Shown: positions 1 through 11,109 of the stretch, piece by piece
How the letters are laid out: each line of letters starts with the position of its first letter
Numbering within the stretch: the first letter of the stretch is position 1
Translations under genes and position numbers: made by a program
Source: Pseudocercospora fijiensis CIRAD86
Lineage: Eukaryota; Ascomycota; Dothideomycetes; Mycosphaerellales; Mycosphaerellaceae
DNA: 64,000 bases
Reading direction: 5' to 3'
Assembly (NCBI RefSeq): GCF_000340215.1
Contig: NW_006921536.1
Span: 2,009,582-2,073,581 of the forward strand
Notes under the pieces: model-generated
Database searches by the model: none
What the model was told of the DNA's origin: nothing
The model's input: only the letters and a program-made list of their open reading frames with translations

Positions 1-1
1 G

Positions 2-124
2 CATGCCCTTCGTAAGGTTTAGAAATATATAGACAAAATCAAGGACCTTAAGGCCGAGATTCGGACTCTAAACGAGCGTATCTACGACCTAGAAACGCGC
101 CGTACGTACGCTACTACCCGCCTT
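2..124 (+). pseudogene. degenerate coding fragment, coiled-coil-like
   Basis: Reading from base 2 gives a helical, charged stretch (IDKIKDLKAEIRTLNERIYDLETRR) with one TAG inside and a TGA at its end. The heptad-like spacing and basic end resemble the C-terminal coiled coil of fungal pogo/Tc1-type transposases, but no catalytic region lies in the window, so this assignment is a guess. The fragment is cut by the window edge. The following 120-477 bases are TA-rich with no further frame I can support. Confidence 0.3.
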
Positions 125-477
125 TGAGGTTGCCGTCGCGTTTGCGTTTCTAACGGCTTTAGTCGCTGTTTAGCACAACGAGAATCTGCCGACAGTTATA
201 CCGGGTCCCCTGCCTCTTCCGGAGCCCGAACTCGAGGATTTGCCAACTCTAAACTTCGAAGAATTTACCGCCGAACGTAAGTATAAACAGGAATACTAAA
301 ACGAGTACTAATTTTTGTTTCAGAAATCGAAGAAATTCTCGGAGGCTTGGACATTTAGAGCTACTAAGGTCGCTCTAAGATAGGCTATATATAGCCTATA
401 TAACTACCAAATACTATCGTTAGTTAGGGGTAATCTAAAACCCTACTAAAATCTTAATTTAGGCCTTGTTTTTCCAA

Positions 478-934
478 CGCAATCTAACGCTAAGGTAGTA
501 TAGTTTCGGGACTAAATAGTAGTATTGTAGGTCGAATTTAGTCTCAATCTATCCTATATAATAATAGAATTTATATCGTATACGTAGGAAGGCTATAAAA
601 GCCCTAGAAGCCGGGGGGCCCCCGATATTAGACTTTGAGAAATCTAACGCAATCTAACGCTAAGGTAGTATAGTTTCGGGACTAAATAGTAGTATTCTAG
701 GTCGGACTTAGTACAAATCTATCCTGTATAACAATAGAATTTATATCGTATACGTAGGAAGGCTATAAAAGCCCTAGAAGCCGGGGGGCCCCCGATATTA
801 GACTTTGAGAAATCTAACGCAATCTAACGCTAAGGTAGTATAGTTTCGGGACTAAATAGTAGTATTCTAGGTCGGACTTAGTACAAATCCATCCTATATA
901 ATAACAGAATTTATATCGTATACGTAGGAAGGCT
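478..934. repeat. 170-bp tandem repeat, about 2.7 copies
   Basis: The string TAAGGTAGTATAGTTTCGGG recurs at 491, 661 and 831, an exact 170-base period. Copies differ by a handful of transitions. The two complete inter-unit segments contain a GC-only palindrome (CGGGGGGCCCCCG at 612-624 and 782-794) inside otherwise TA-rich DNA. No coding frame was seen. It lies just outside the 3' side of the hAT remnant; whether it belongs to that transposon is unknown. Confidence 0.85.
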
Positions 935-1155
935 AATAATCTCTAATACAAAGATTTCTAGTGTTTAAATAGAATAACCCTTAATTATAAAATAGTATCC
1001 TCTCTAGATCTTAGTCTTATTATATTTCTTTCCTATACTGTAGTATTAGACTAAGCCAGTACTATTAGTACTTATAAAGCCAAGATTTAGTATTATAGTA
1101 GTATATTTTTCTATTTTTCTTTATATTTATACTATAAGCTATACTAACTTCTAAT
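935..1155. other. TA-rich flank 3' of hAT ORF
   Basis: TA-rich sequence between the 170-bp repeat and the hAT stop codon. It should include the transposon's 3' untranslated end and terminal inverted repeat, but I could not identify a TIR by eye. Confidence 0.4.
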
Positions 1156-2664
1156 CTAATTAAAACCTATTTCAGCGTCTAGGTCTATATCTTCATTGTC
1201 TATATCTAAAGCATCGTAGTCTTTATCTTCACTAAATACTTCTTCGTCTTCACTTAGAAGCCCTATAGTTTGTTCTAATTCCTCTAAATCTAAATCTTCC
1301 TTAGTAGCCTTTCCTTTTCCTTTATTACTCGAACTAAATGCTTCTAGAATTCTTTCTGTATCTACTTCTTTATCTTTTATTATATCTTCTTCGTCTTTAA
1401 TAACCCCTAGACTCTTTAATATAATAAGTCTCTTAAGATTCTCCGAGCTAAGTCTATTACGTTTCTTTGTTAATATATCGACTGCTATAGAGAACTACGA
1501 CTCGCTAGGTACCGAGGTTGCTAATATAGATAGCCAATCTCGAGCTATATTATAAATAATAGGTAGTCTATACTCCATACTTCTATAATAATCTTCTAGT
1601 AAATTTGTATTATTCCTATCTTTCGGTACTCTAGGCTCGGATAAGTAGGTCTCTAACTCGTCCGTTTCTAATCGTACTTTATTATCTTTAATATAGAATT
1701 CGTCGTCGCCGCTATCGTTATTATTCGTTCTAGAACTGCTAGCAACCGTAACTTGCGATTCGTTATAAATATCTGTGCGGCCCCTAGTACTATTATACTC
1801 GCTTTTATAACTATTATATATTTCTCTCAGATAATCTTTTACTTCATCTATTATAATAGGGCTAAAGTTAAGCGGAGGACTTTCTAAAACTTGTAACTTA
1901 AAACACGGATTTAGAACCGTTATAACTAGTAAGTCTTTTAGTTTATTAAATGTAACTGTTTTACTATTACTATCTAAAACGGTCGTATCTTTAATAGGAT
2001 AATACTCTAAGGCTTTTGTAATAGCCTGTTCTACCCCGTATTTTAGAAACGGATTAGCTTTAATACTAGGATTTTCTAAGGTCTTTTCTAAACTCCTTAT
2101 AATTTTAAATATTTATAATATAGTCTTTGATATAGTCTCGTAGTCTCGGGCCTGAAATAGCTTAGTAGGATGTTTAAATATCTCTAGAATATCTCTTAAT
2201 ATAATAAGATAGTCGAACTCTTCGTTACTAATAGTAAAATTATCTATATTCAAGCTACGTCTCTGTTTATTAGGTAATCTACTAGCGGTATCTAAGACTT
2301 TATTAATTTCACTAAAATGATATATTACACTAGTAATCATATTATATTTAGATAGCCATCTAGTAACATTATCGCCTTTAAGCTTCTCGGAACCTCCTTT
2401 AGTATTATATAGCTTTTTATTCTCTTTTACTACTCGACTAAAAGTGTTTTTTAGAAAGTGATTTGTTTTAAAAGCCCTAATAATCTTTCGTAAGTTACTA
2501 GGTAGTATTTTCATACTAGAAGTAAAAGAATAAGTAGGATTATTTCTAACTATATTATCTATAGTATTTATAAAGATTTTGCTTGTATTAGGTATAAAAA
2601 AGCAATATAATAGAATAGAGTTACTTATTAAATTAATAATATGTGCTACGCACCTTATATCTAC
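1156..2664 (-). pseudogene. hAT transposase, C-terminal segment (3' piece of split gene)
   Basis: This is the largest of three collinear pieces of one hAT-family DNA transposase. At the 5' side (2660-2610) it continues the family motif IRCVAHIINL from the middle piece. The block at 2113-2514 matches the hAT region around VTRWLSKYNMI. The C-terminal dimerisation region at about 1450-1560 reads IARDWLSILATSVPSES followed by TKKRNRLS, the classic hAT C-terminal dimerisation signature. It ends with an acidic tail and a TAG at 1158-1156. The frame is nearly open; I see one TAG inside the dimerisation motif. The piece is separated from the middle piece by the 7.1 kb gypsy element at 2670-9794. The transposase would have catalysed cut-and-paste transposition, but the gene is disrupted and presumed dead. 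Confidence 0.88.
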
Positions 2665-2669
2665 GATAT
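2665..2669. repeat. 5-bp target site duplication GATAT (left)
   Basis: GATAT abuts the left LTR of the gypsy element and recurs at 9795-9799 after the right LTR. Keeping one copy and deleting the element restores the hAT reading frame, so the assignment is secure. Confidence 0.9.
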
Positions 2670-2865
2670 TGTGAGAAGGGTATATTAGTAGGTAGATAGG
2701 GTAGTAGTAGGTACGAGTAGTATTCGATAAGGAGCTAGGAGGAGAGGGAGGAAGGCAGGCAAGTTGGCCTATTGCTAAGCGCCAAGCCCTGCCTAAGGCA
2801 CTAAGACCCTGGCTTTACTTAGCCTAGTTATATGCTAATTACGTATAGCCTCTTTAGCCCTAATA
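2670..2865 (-). repeat. LTR of chromovirus (3' LTR in element orientation)
   Basis: This 196-bp copy aligns end to end with 9599-9794 without gaps. I count 12 differences, all transitions. Its left end is TGTGAG; its right end is AATA, where the other copy has AACA, so the canonical TG...CA end has been mutated here. Confidence 0.92.
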
Positions 2866-4130
2866 CACGCTTCCCTTCTAAAGGCCGCGCCCTCGTAGCC
2901 TGTCTATGTTCTAAGACCTCTATTGCCGCTAACTTAGCAAGTCTAATAAGCTGCTTAGCCCGCGCTAAATTAGACACTTAACTACCTAATTATGTAACTA
3001 TATCAAACCTCACCTTTAAACAATATAATATACAACTCTAACTACGCTATCTCTATATACAATAAACTATAAAGTAATATGTATCTATAAGAATTAAAGG
3101 CCTTCGACTAATTACAATACGAGCGCGTCTTCCCTACTATAATAGGTAGACGTACGAGGTATTGTAGCCCTACCTCCGCTCTAAGTAATATCGTACCGAG
3201 TTCTTTGCGTCTACTCTTAAAAGACCTAGCAATATCCGCTTCCGAGGGTTATCCGCTTCCGAGGGTTTGTTCTTATTGTTACGAGGACTATTATTGTTCG
3301 TAGTTTCGCTAGCCCTAATTAGTTAGGTTTAGTAGCCTTTAATTGTCAATCTTATCTTATCTTTTAAAAAACACAGCTCGTCTAGTTTCTATAAGTAAAG
3401 GCTATTATAAGTATAGTAGTAAAGGTTCGCCTCGCTTAAAGGGTTAGATAGATCGAGGAGTAACCTATTGTCCGCAAGATCGACCCTAGCTAGCTTAGCT
3501 CTATAGTTTTGCCCTTAGTTAGTCTATTAGTCGCTTAATCTTTTAAGCGGCTTAAAGTTTTGATTAAAGTTTTAATTAAAGGTGCCTTAGGCTCGTAGTA
3601 TAGGTAAGGTTGTGTCTATAGGCGTAGTAACAATAGCAAGTAATATTAACAATAGCGGCGCTAGTCGTCTTAGCGCTAACTTTACTTTGCTTTCGATTTC
3701 CTTCTTCGACTAATAATACACTCCGCAATACCGTTACTAACATAGCCGCGTTAGCCGCCGGCGCACTGCTAGCTCGTAGCGCGACACTATTACCTTTATT
3801 ACTGTTATTTGTACGCGCGCGCACATCGCCCTTATCGAACGCTTAGGTCTCGAGGCCTCGATAGAATAAAGAACAAGAGGGGGATCTATAGGGCGTATTA
3901 GTAAAGAGGTAGAATCCTCGAAAGAGCAGTCGATTAGTTAATAGTTATAGCGCGTTCGTTAACGCTCGGTGCGCATCTGTTATCGTAGTATAGTCTTGTT
4001 GTCCTTTGCTAACAATTGCTTACCTCTAATTAGTTAGCTTAATAGCACCCCGGGGGTAGTATTATTCCTAGGCCCTAATGGTGATATTATAGCCTCTTAG
4101 CCTTCTTCTTGTCCTTTATACTGGTCCAAT
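2866..4130 (-). other. chromovirus 3' region without clear ORF
   Basis: About 1.3 kb between integrase/chromodomain and the 3' LTR. It holds a 17-bp perfect tandem duplication (ATCCGCTTCCGAGGGTT, 3234-3250 and 3251-3267) and the palindrome at 4041-4063. A short minus ORF at 3576-3824 is Ala/Ser-rich and matches nothing I recognise. This is long for a 3' UTR in this family, so a further nested fragment is possible. Confidence 0.5.
4041..4063. repeat. GC palindrome, copy 1
   Basis: AATAGCACCCCGGGGGTAG followed by TATT. Core CCCCGGGGG with TA-rich arms, sharing the family form described for the 10964, 14221, 18223, 18537 and 21793 copies. It lies 3' of the chromovirus pol gene. Confidence 0.8.
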
Positions 4131-7100
4131 ACTCGTCTGACAACTTGGTTGTATCCTTAAAAGAGTCTTTAGCCTCCTATAAGTCCTATTCTAGTAAATA
4201 GCCCTACTATCTTAGTAGGTACTCCTTCTTACCCTGCCTAGTCCGGTGCTTTAGGATACGTTCTGCAGACTGTAGCTCTTTACTATTGGCTAAGACTTCT
4301 TCTAACTTGGTAGGCGCTTTATCGCCTTTACGCTAGTAGTGTAGTTTAAGGAGGGATACGCAGAAGGTGTTATAGATAGTATAATAAGGTAGAAGCTACG
4401 GCTAATAGGCCTATGCGGAAGAGCCCTTAACTTCTCGAATACGGAATGAGCTAATGTATCTTAGTGCGAGCTTAGGCCTTGTTTTGCTATTAGGTAATAG
4501 GTGCTTGCGGATGCGGAGGTTCTTAGTGCTTAGTATAACTATATCGCCTTGTTTGAAGGTTATTAGTATATAGCGCTTATCGTAGTAGGTCTTTTAGTAC
4601 TCTTAAGCCCTTATTAGCTTCTTAGCTATCTTAGCATAGATTTCTCGCATCTTCTAGATACGTTCTATTGCCGCTAGCGTTTCTAGTACTTAACGCGCTT
4701 CCCTTTCCTTACGCTCGGCCTCGAGCGATAGTAGGTCTTGTAGTATAGCAGCGTTCTGGCCTATTGTAGCTGTGTGTAGTAATACCTTAGTCGCTAAGTA
4801 GACACTGTTATTGTATACGAATTCAGCCAGTTATAGGAGGTTGACCTAGTTGTTAGGGTTCTCGTTAATATAACTGCGTAGGTACTGCTATAGGGTAGCA
4901 TTCTGCCTCTCTGTTTAACCGTTAGTCTATAGATAGAAGGCTGTTAATAGCCGATGCTTTAGTCTTAGCTGCAAGCAAATCTCGCTCTAATAGTAAGATG
5001 TTAGTATCGATCTACGATTAGACACTATCCCCTTAGGGGTCCCCTAATAGGTATAGAAGATATTGTTCTATAGCGCTTCTACTATATTAATAGTAGTCTA
5101 ATCTTTCCGCGCCGGGATATATCGAGCGCCTTTAGTAAATCGATCTACTATAATAAGGATAGTATTATACACATCCTTACTGCCCCTACGCTTAGTAGGC
5201 GGAAGGCCTATAATAAAGTCTATTATAAGCTTAGTAAATAGCTTCCTAGGAACAGGAAGTAAAGACAACTCGCTAAATAGTAAGTGCTTTAGTGCTTTAA
5301 CTCGCTAGTATACTACATAGGTCTGCATATACTCCTTTATATGCCGCTTACTATTTGGCTAGTAGTATATACGCGATAGCAACTCGTGCGACCTCTCTAT
5401 ACTATAGTAACTAGCGAGCTTACTATTATAGTGCCTCTTTAAAAGCTCTTATCTAATCGATTGTTTAGCGGGGATATAATATCTGCCCTTAAACTTTAAG
5501 TAACCTTTATCGTCGATCGACTAATTGTTATTACTCTTACTAGATCGAGTCGCCCGCCTACTTATAAGCTTATTAATGCGCTCGACAGCAAAGGCGTCCC
5601 TCTACTAAGCACGCAATAGCTTATCTATAAACGATTAACTATCCCCATTTGCAAGGTTATTTAATAGCACCCGTACTATCGAACGAGGTACGTATTATAT
5701 GTATCTGATAGTACTAGTAGCCGGAACTACTGCAACCTCTTCTATAGTGCTGTCGCTATAGATAGCAATATCTTTAATCGAGTTATTATAGCTCGAGCGA
5801 TCTACGTCCTTCTTAACGTATACTAGAAGAACGACAACTCCGCTATAGTATTTGTTGCCGCCGCGGGGTCCGGAAGTCCGCTTATCCTACGCTTACTTAT
5901 TAATAATACGGGCTATAGCAATCTTATACTATAGGGTTAGAAACAATGAATTGATGTATTAGGTCTCGCTATCGTAATTAGGTCGCCTCGATAGGCTATC
6001 GGTAGGGTTACTTACGCCTAGCCGGTATAATATATTAAAATCGAACCTAGCGAGGTAGACGGCCTATCTAGCCTATCGACCTATAACCCTAGTAACCTTA
6101 GTAATACTACGGAGGTTGTTATAGTCTATATAGACCTGTATTATATATTAAGCCCTATCGAGGTAGTACCTCTAATACCTAAAGGCCTCGATAACAGCTA
6201 GGAGCTCTTACTCGTAGGTCTCGTAGCGACGTTTAGTATTAATTATCTTCCTCGAGAAGAAGGCAATCGGGTACTAGTAGGTATTATTAGCCTACTATAA
6301 TATAATAGCTAATATAGCGAACTATAAAGCGTTAGTCTCAATTCGGATCTGTTTACTTAGTACGAAATAGTGCAACAAGGGGACTTTAGTAAAGCGTTGC
6401 TTTAGACCGTTAAAAGCGGCTTGTGTTTTATTAGTCTACCTAAACTCTCTAGAAGGGTTTGCCTTAGTCTTAGTAAGCTTAGTTAATAGTATTACATACC
6501 TCGAATAGCCCTTAATAAAACGGCGGTAGAAATTAGCGAAGCCGAGGAACGATTAAAGCTCCTTAATAGACGTAGGAATAGGCTATTTAGTAATTGTTTT
6601 GATCCGATTAGGATTAGCCTTAACACTATTAGTTAATACGATAAAACTAAGGAAGGCTACCTCCTTAGCAGCGAAGGTGCATTTAGAAGGCTTATAATAT
6701 AGTCTATAGGCTCGTAGGCAGTCGAGGACCTTACGGACTATAGCCTAGTACTCCGCAATGTTAGGTAAGTATATGTAAACCAGGATGTTATCTAGGTAGA
6801 CTATATAGAGGTGATCTAATAGGCCTAATAGGGCCCGATTAATATAGGACTAGAATGTAGCAGGGGCATTAGCTAGCCTAAATAGCATAACTAAGTACTT
6901 AAAATAGCTATAGCGAGTACGGAAGGCCGTCTTCTATTCGTCGCCCTTACGAATACAGATACGATAGTACGTATCCTTAATGTCTAGTATAGTATAGAAG
7001 TAGGCCCTAGAAAGGCGATCGAGGGTCTTATTAATAAGCGGAAGTAGACAGCGGTCTTTAATAGTAATAGCATTAAGTCTACGGTAATTAACGTATAACC

Positions 7101-7400
7101 GCAGGCTACTATCCTTCTTTAGAACAAACAGGATTAGTGCACTAGTAGGGCTATTACTGTACTAAATGCGGCTATTAGCTAGGTTTTCCTCTAGGTACTT
7201 ACGTAATATAGCAAGCTCTCGCTTACTAAGGTTGTAGAGGGGGCTAAAAGGAACCTCTTTGCCCTCTATAATGTTAATCTTATAGTCCGTCTCTTTAAAC
7301 ATAGGCAATGTCGATGCTAAGTAGTGTTTAAATACATTAATATAGGTTTCTCGAATAGGCACTAGTATACGAGAGAGCTAATTAGGGTCTATACTATTAG
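4131..7400 (-). pseudogene. chromovirus pol: RT, RNase H, integrase, chromodomain
   Basis: Minus-strand translation from about 7400 gives the gypsy reverse transcriptase entry. An open stretch at 7162-7362 contains INIIEGKEVPFSPLYNLSKR, as in fungal Ty3/gypsy RT. The catalytic YxDD box appears near 6775-6815 as YLDN, an Asp-to-Asn change expected from G-to-A damage. RNase H lies around 6400-5900 and integrase around 5650-4700. The integrase C-terminus and a chromodomain (ILKHRTRQGKKEYLL then a GYLLE-like block) follow near 4150-4290. Many in-frame TAG codons interrupt the frame, so no functional polyprotein can be made. Domain limits are approximate. Confidence 0.85.
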
Positions 7401-9323
7401 GGGGTATAGGTTTATCGTTATCTCTACCGAGAAGATTAGCTATCGGATTAGCTAAGGTAGGTATTAGGTTGCTAATAAACAGGACCCTAATATTATTAGG
7501 ACACTCGCTAATGTCGATGTATTTAATGTCCTCTCTCCTAGCGATTCTAAATCGCTATTATTAACTACCTAAGTCTATAACTACAGTATAGTGCTTAAGA
7601 ACAGGGTTGCTAATAATAATATCGGAGGGGAGGCTATCTATATCTACCGCATAGGTAGTAAAGTCTAGTAGGCGTTCATTTCCGAGGTCGTCCTTTAGAA
7701 CTATAGGAATATAGTAGGCCCTATAGGTTAAGTGCCGAGCGTTATTAAACTAAGTAAGGGTTGGCAGGTTAGTTCTCGGTAGTTATCGAAGGTCCAATTG
7801 CTTAGCTAGGCGATAGCTAATAAGGGCACTAACTGAATTTCCTAGATCTAGTATAACCTTAGTTTAATAGTTAGTGCCCTTCGTGTCCTATATAAGGTAG
7901 GAGCGTGTTATAGCTAGTACAATATCGATAGTCTTACGCCGTATAAGGCTAATAGTTAGTGCGGCGCTTACTCTTTTTTCGACTAATTAAAAGAGCCGAC
8001 TAGGGTAGCATTAGCGGCTAAAAGATGTTTCCTATACTCGGCGGAAGTACGGTTAATTCGGGCCTAGTCCTTAGGTTTGTCGTATTAGCCTAGCAGATAG
8101 CTAGTACTATTATAATTGAAGCACTTCAATTTAGTTAAGAGGTTGCTATAGCCGCTATTGCTACTATTATTAGTTAAGCGATTAGTGCTATAGGGATACG
8201 AGCCCCTTCTACGGCCCCTATCGCGGCCTCCTCTATATAGCCGCCGGCTACGGCCTCTTCTACGGTCGTTGTTACTGTTCCTATTATTAGTACTATTGTC
8301 TTAGTAGGAACCTTAATTTCCTCCGCAGCTACGGTTACTACGGTTACTAGTAGGTCGGATCCTTAATTCTAGTCGTTACTAGAGCTAGAAAGCTCGTTTA
8401 GCTATTTCTACCTCGACTATAAATTGAATACGTATTAGATTAGCTTGTTCGAATATACGGCGACGGTCTAATTCGAGGATAAGCTCCTATCTAAGTTTTA
8501 GGCGTATCTCGGAGATCTATATAGAATTAGTCTTAGGCGGAAGGTCGTCTTTAAGGGTTTTCAAATAGGCCTCGAATAAGCGAGCCGATTGATTAGTCTT
8601 TTGTTTAGCTCGAAGATATAGGTCCTAAGTATGTTATTACCTTAGTATAGGGTTTCTAAGGGTATCTAGCATAATAGTTTTGTAGGTCTACTACTAAATA
8701 GCGGTCTAGTCGTCGAGGGAGTCGAAATAGTTATCCTATATACGCTTTAGGTCGCCGTTAATGTACTATATAGCGTGTACGACTAAGGAATAATCGTCTA
8801 GTAGCGCTCTTAGTGCATTGCGCTAGTTAAGCTTATAGTTACGAATATAGTCGTTGTATTGCTTGCGACTAGAGCCGTTAAATACGGTATAGTCCTTAAG
8901 CTTAGCATCCTTCTTTTAGACTAGTAGTAAGGAAGGTCCTACTATTAGTTTAGTAGTAGTTGTTAGGGCTTCCTAAAGGCGACGGAGCTCGAGGAGGTTA
9001 TCTCTTAGCTATTGTTCTTAACGTAGGGTAGTAAGCCTGTTTTAAGTAGCTTCTTAAAGTCTCCCTAATAGTTGAGGGCTAAAGGCTAGTTAGCTATATC
9101 GTCGATTAACAATATTGTTAAGAATGTCGCTAATAGGCAATTCCGGATTATTACCTAGAATTACAGGTTCTTCTTTAGTAGGCTCTCCGGTAGGCTCTTT
9201 AGTAGGAGGCACTTTAGCAGGTACTCTAGTAGGCACTTTAGTAGGCACTGTGCTACTAGCGTTGTCGTTGCTAGCGCTGCTAGCGGTAGTACGGTTGTTG
9301 TTGCTTCGTAATAAGCCGGCCAT
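7401..9323 (-). pseudogene. chromovirus gag and protease region
   Basis: An ATG at 9323 opens a 77-codon frame (MAGLLRSNNNRTTASS) with KVPT/KEPT-type short repeats, then breaks at stops. Near 8110 a zinc-knuckle-like KCFNYNSTSYLLG is visible, with most of the expected Cys/His now Tyr, which is the result of C-to-T/G-to-A change on a CCHC box. The aspartic protease is expected at about 8000-7450 but I cannot point to an intact catalytic triad. The 9115-9378 plus-strand ORF is the antisense shadow of this gene. Confidence 0.7.
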
Positions 9324-9598
9324 TGTAATAGGGGGTAATACTAATAATATATTGTTAGCCCCTAAGATACGGATATAGCGGAATTAGTAGATATTAGTCT
9401 AGTACGATTAACTTAGTATAATAGGCCGTATAGAAGGCCTTACTTAATAATTGGTACGGTTGTTTCGATAGAATAGTACGTATAGGTCCCGTTCTTCGGG
9501 CGCAATATAGTTAGATTAACGGTTTTCGTAGCTATACCGCTAAAAGCTTAAAATAAGGACTATCTAGCTACTGCCCTTAAAGGGTAGATCGAATACTA

Positions 9599-9794
9599 TA
9601 TAAGAAGGGTATATTAGTAGGTAGATAGGGTAGTAGTAGGTACAAGTAGTATTCGATAAGGAGCTAGGAGGAGAGGGAGGAAGGCAGGCAAGTTAGCCTA
9701 TTACCAAGCGCCAAGCCCTGCCTAAGGCACTAAGACCCTAGCTTTACTTAGCCTAGTCACATGCCAATTACGTATAGCCTCTTTGGCCCTAACA
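9599..9794 (-). repeat. LTR of chromovirus (5' LTR in element orientation)
   Basis: Second 196-bp LTR copy. It starts TATAAG where the partner has TGTGAG, two G-to-A changes, and ends with the canonical ACA. It is followed directly by the GATAT duplication at 9795-9799. Confidence 0.92.
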
Positions 9795-10031
9795 GATATA
9801 ATTACCCTATTGCTGTTTATATTCGGATTTAATTTGTAAAACTAAGGTATTAATAGGGCTAGCGTTATCCCTAGTTACTCCTAGAATTCTATTTCTAATA
9901 CTATATTATTAAAGTAGGCCATCTAATTCTTTAAATAGAAAATCTCCGCTATAGGACGTAGCGCTATTCAATACTTCGAATCCGATTAAATAACTCTCTA
10001 ATTTAAATCTTTTATTTATAAAATGTAAGGT
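9795..10031 (-). pseudogene. hAT transposase, middle segment
   Basis: Seventy-nine codons of hAT transposase lie between the two LTR retrotransposons. The translation contains ITLHFINKRFKLESYLIGF and then RILGVTRDNAS, which correspond to the conserved catalytic-domain strand and the GVTTDNAS motif of hAT transposases. Two adjacent stops occur before YSIRN. The segment joins the N-terminal piece (22207-22857) and the C-terminal piece (1156-2664) in frame. This is the key evidence that both retrotransposons landed in one gene. Confidence 0.9.
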
Positions 10032-10036
10032 AATAC
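10032..10036. repeat. target site duplication AATAC (left)
   Basis: AATAC precedes the left LTR of the 12 kb element and recurs at 22207-22211 after the right LTR. Because the last LTR base is also A, the true duplication may be the 4-mer ATAC; both readings restore the same hAT sequence (DYLGITLHF). Confidence 0.85.
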
Positions 10037-10315
10037 TATTGGCTAGTAACCGGCCCTATACACCTAGGCTAAGTTTTGAGCCTATATAAGAGGCCTCCTT
10101 CTGCATTGTAGATAGAGCACCAACCTCGTATAGCATATTGTTTATGTCACACTTCTATAATGCCTATGTTGCAGGGCTCTAGTCATTAGCCTAAGCAACC
10201 GTCTTATTATCCTATTATGCTAAACATAGCTGCCTATATTGCTATAGGTTATGTTACCCTCGGTAGCCTATACTATTACTATAGGTAGTAGTAGTAGTGT
10301 CGGTTTCCGTCCTTT
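10037..10315 (+). repeat. 5' LTR of 12 kb gypsy element
   Basis: Begins TATTGGCTAG (ancestral TGTTGG inferred) and ends at CCTTT(A). It aligns with 21928-22206 along its whole length, differing by transitions. It contains CCTATATAAGAGGCCTCC, a TATA-like promoter candidate, near 10081-10098. Confidence 0.9.
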
Positions 10316-11100
10316 ATTAGAGCCGAAGGTAGGGCCATCTCTTTATATCTAACAGGTTCGGGTATATTGAAGGTAGTCTCTAGGCACGAATGGCTATAAC
10401 TAAAGCGAGGGCACGATAAGAGCCTACGATACAGACGATACCGAAGTATCTTAAGGGGCTATTAAGACAAGCAGAGAAACCTCTTAACGAGGGCATCGCT
10501 TTAACCCCGAAAAGCTGCAAACCCTTAGGACTGTTACAGCTTAGGGCCTAGTCTATAGCTATAGCTAGCTTCTAAGGACTCGGCTCCGGGTCGAAGACCT
10601 ATTTAGCACCGCTTGCTCGAGATAAGCCCCGCCTAAGGAGGAGATAGACTAATTACCTATCGGCCTTGCTTGGTTTGCTAAGACTATTAATTAATAGCAA
10701 ATACGGATTGTAGGTCGGATAGCCGGGGAGTCCCCTATTAATCGGGTAGGGCGTTCCTAGATTCGCAGCCTCGCTTAGATAGTGCTTAGCCTTCTACTAG
10801 AAAAAGAAGGCTACCGCCCCCCCGCCTAGCTAAAGGAGATACGAGCTAGTTTCTAGGATCTAGGTATAAATAGAGATTGTAGTCTCTCCCTCCGAGCGGC
10901 TTTTGTCTAAAATCTACTAAACTAAGCTCCTAGAGGTAGTTAGGCGACCCCTAGGAGGCTAAATCCTAATACTACCCCAGGGGTAACACTAGGAGAAATA
11001 GCCTAACACACTACTCTCTCGCATAGCAATATTACAACAAACTAAACAAACTAAAGACACCAAAAATACATTTATATAGCATTCTATTTCAACTTTATAT
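10316..11100 (+). other. leader of 12 kb element, non-coding
   Basis: This stretch between the 5' LTR and gag contains the primer binding site candidate at its start and the palindrome at 10964-10994 near its end. No frame could be supported. Confidence 0.55.
10964..10994. repeat. GC palindrome, copy 2 (before gag)
   Basis: TCCTAATACTACCCCAGGGG continues into TAACACTAGGA, so inverted arms flank a CCCC-AGGGG core. It sits about 150 bases before the first recognisable gag residues. Confidence 0.8.
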
Positions 11101-11109
11101 AGCATTCTA

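Larger units (their letters stand above)
2670..9794 (-). mobile_element. Ty3/gypsy LTR retrotransposon (chromovirus), 7.1 kb, inactivated
   Basis: A complete element bounded by 196-bp LTRs and a GATAT duplication, inserted in the hAT gene. Coding is on the minus strand. Gag starts near 9323. A degraded CCHC knuckle lies near 8110. Protease, reverse transcriptase, RNase H and integrase follow leftward, and a C-terminal chromodomain sits near 4150-4290. The putative primer binding site just inside the 5' LTR (9598 downward) reads TAG where TGG is expected, again a G-to-A change. The frame is riddled with TAG/TAA at positions where Trp and Gln are expected. About 1.3 kb between the chromodomain and the 3' LTR is non-coding apart from a GC palindrome at 4041-4063. 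Confidence 0.93.

Noticed and set aside
9115..9378. 87-codon plus-strand ORF rich in Val/Gly/Leu
   Set aside because: It is the antisense shadow of the repeat-rich start of the chromovirus gag; its repeats (VGSPVGSLVGG) mirror the KVPT/KEPT repeats on the minus strand.
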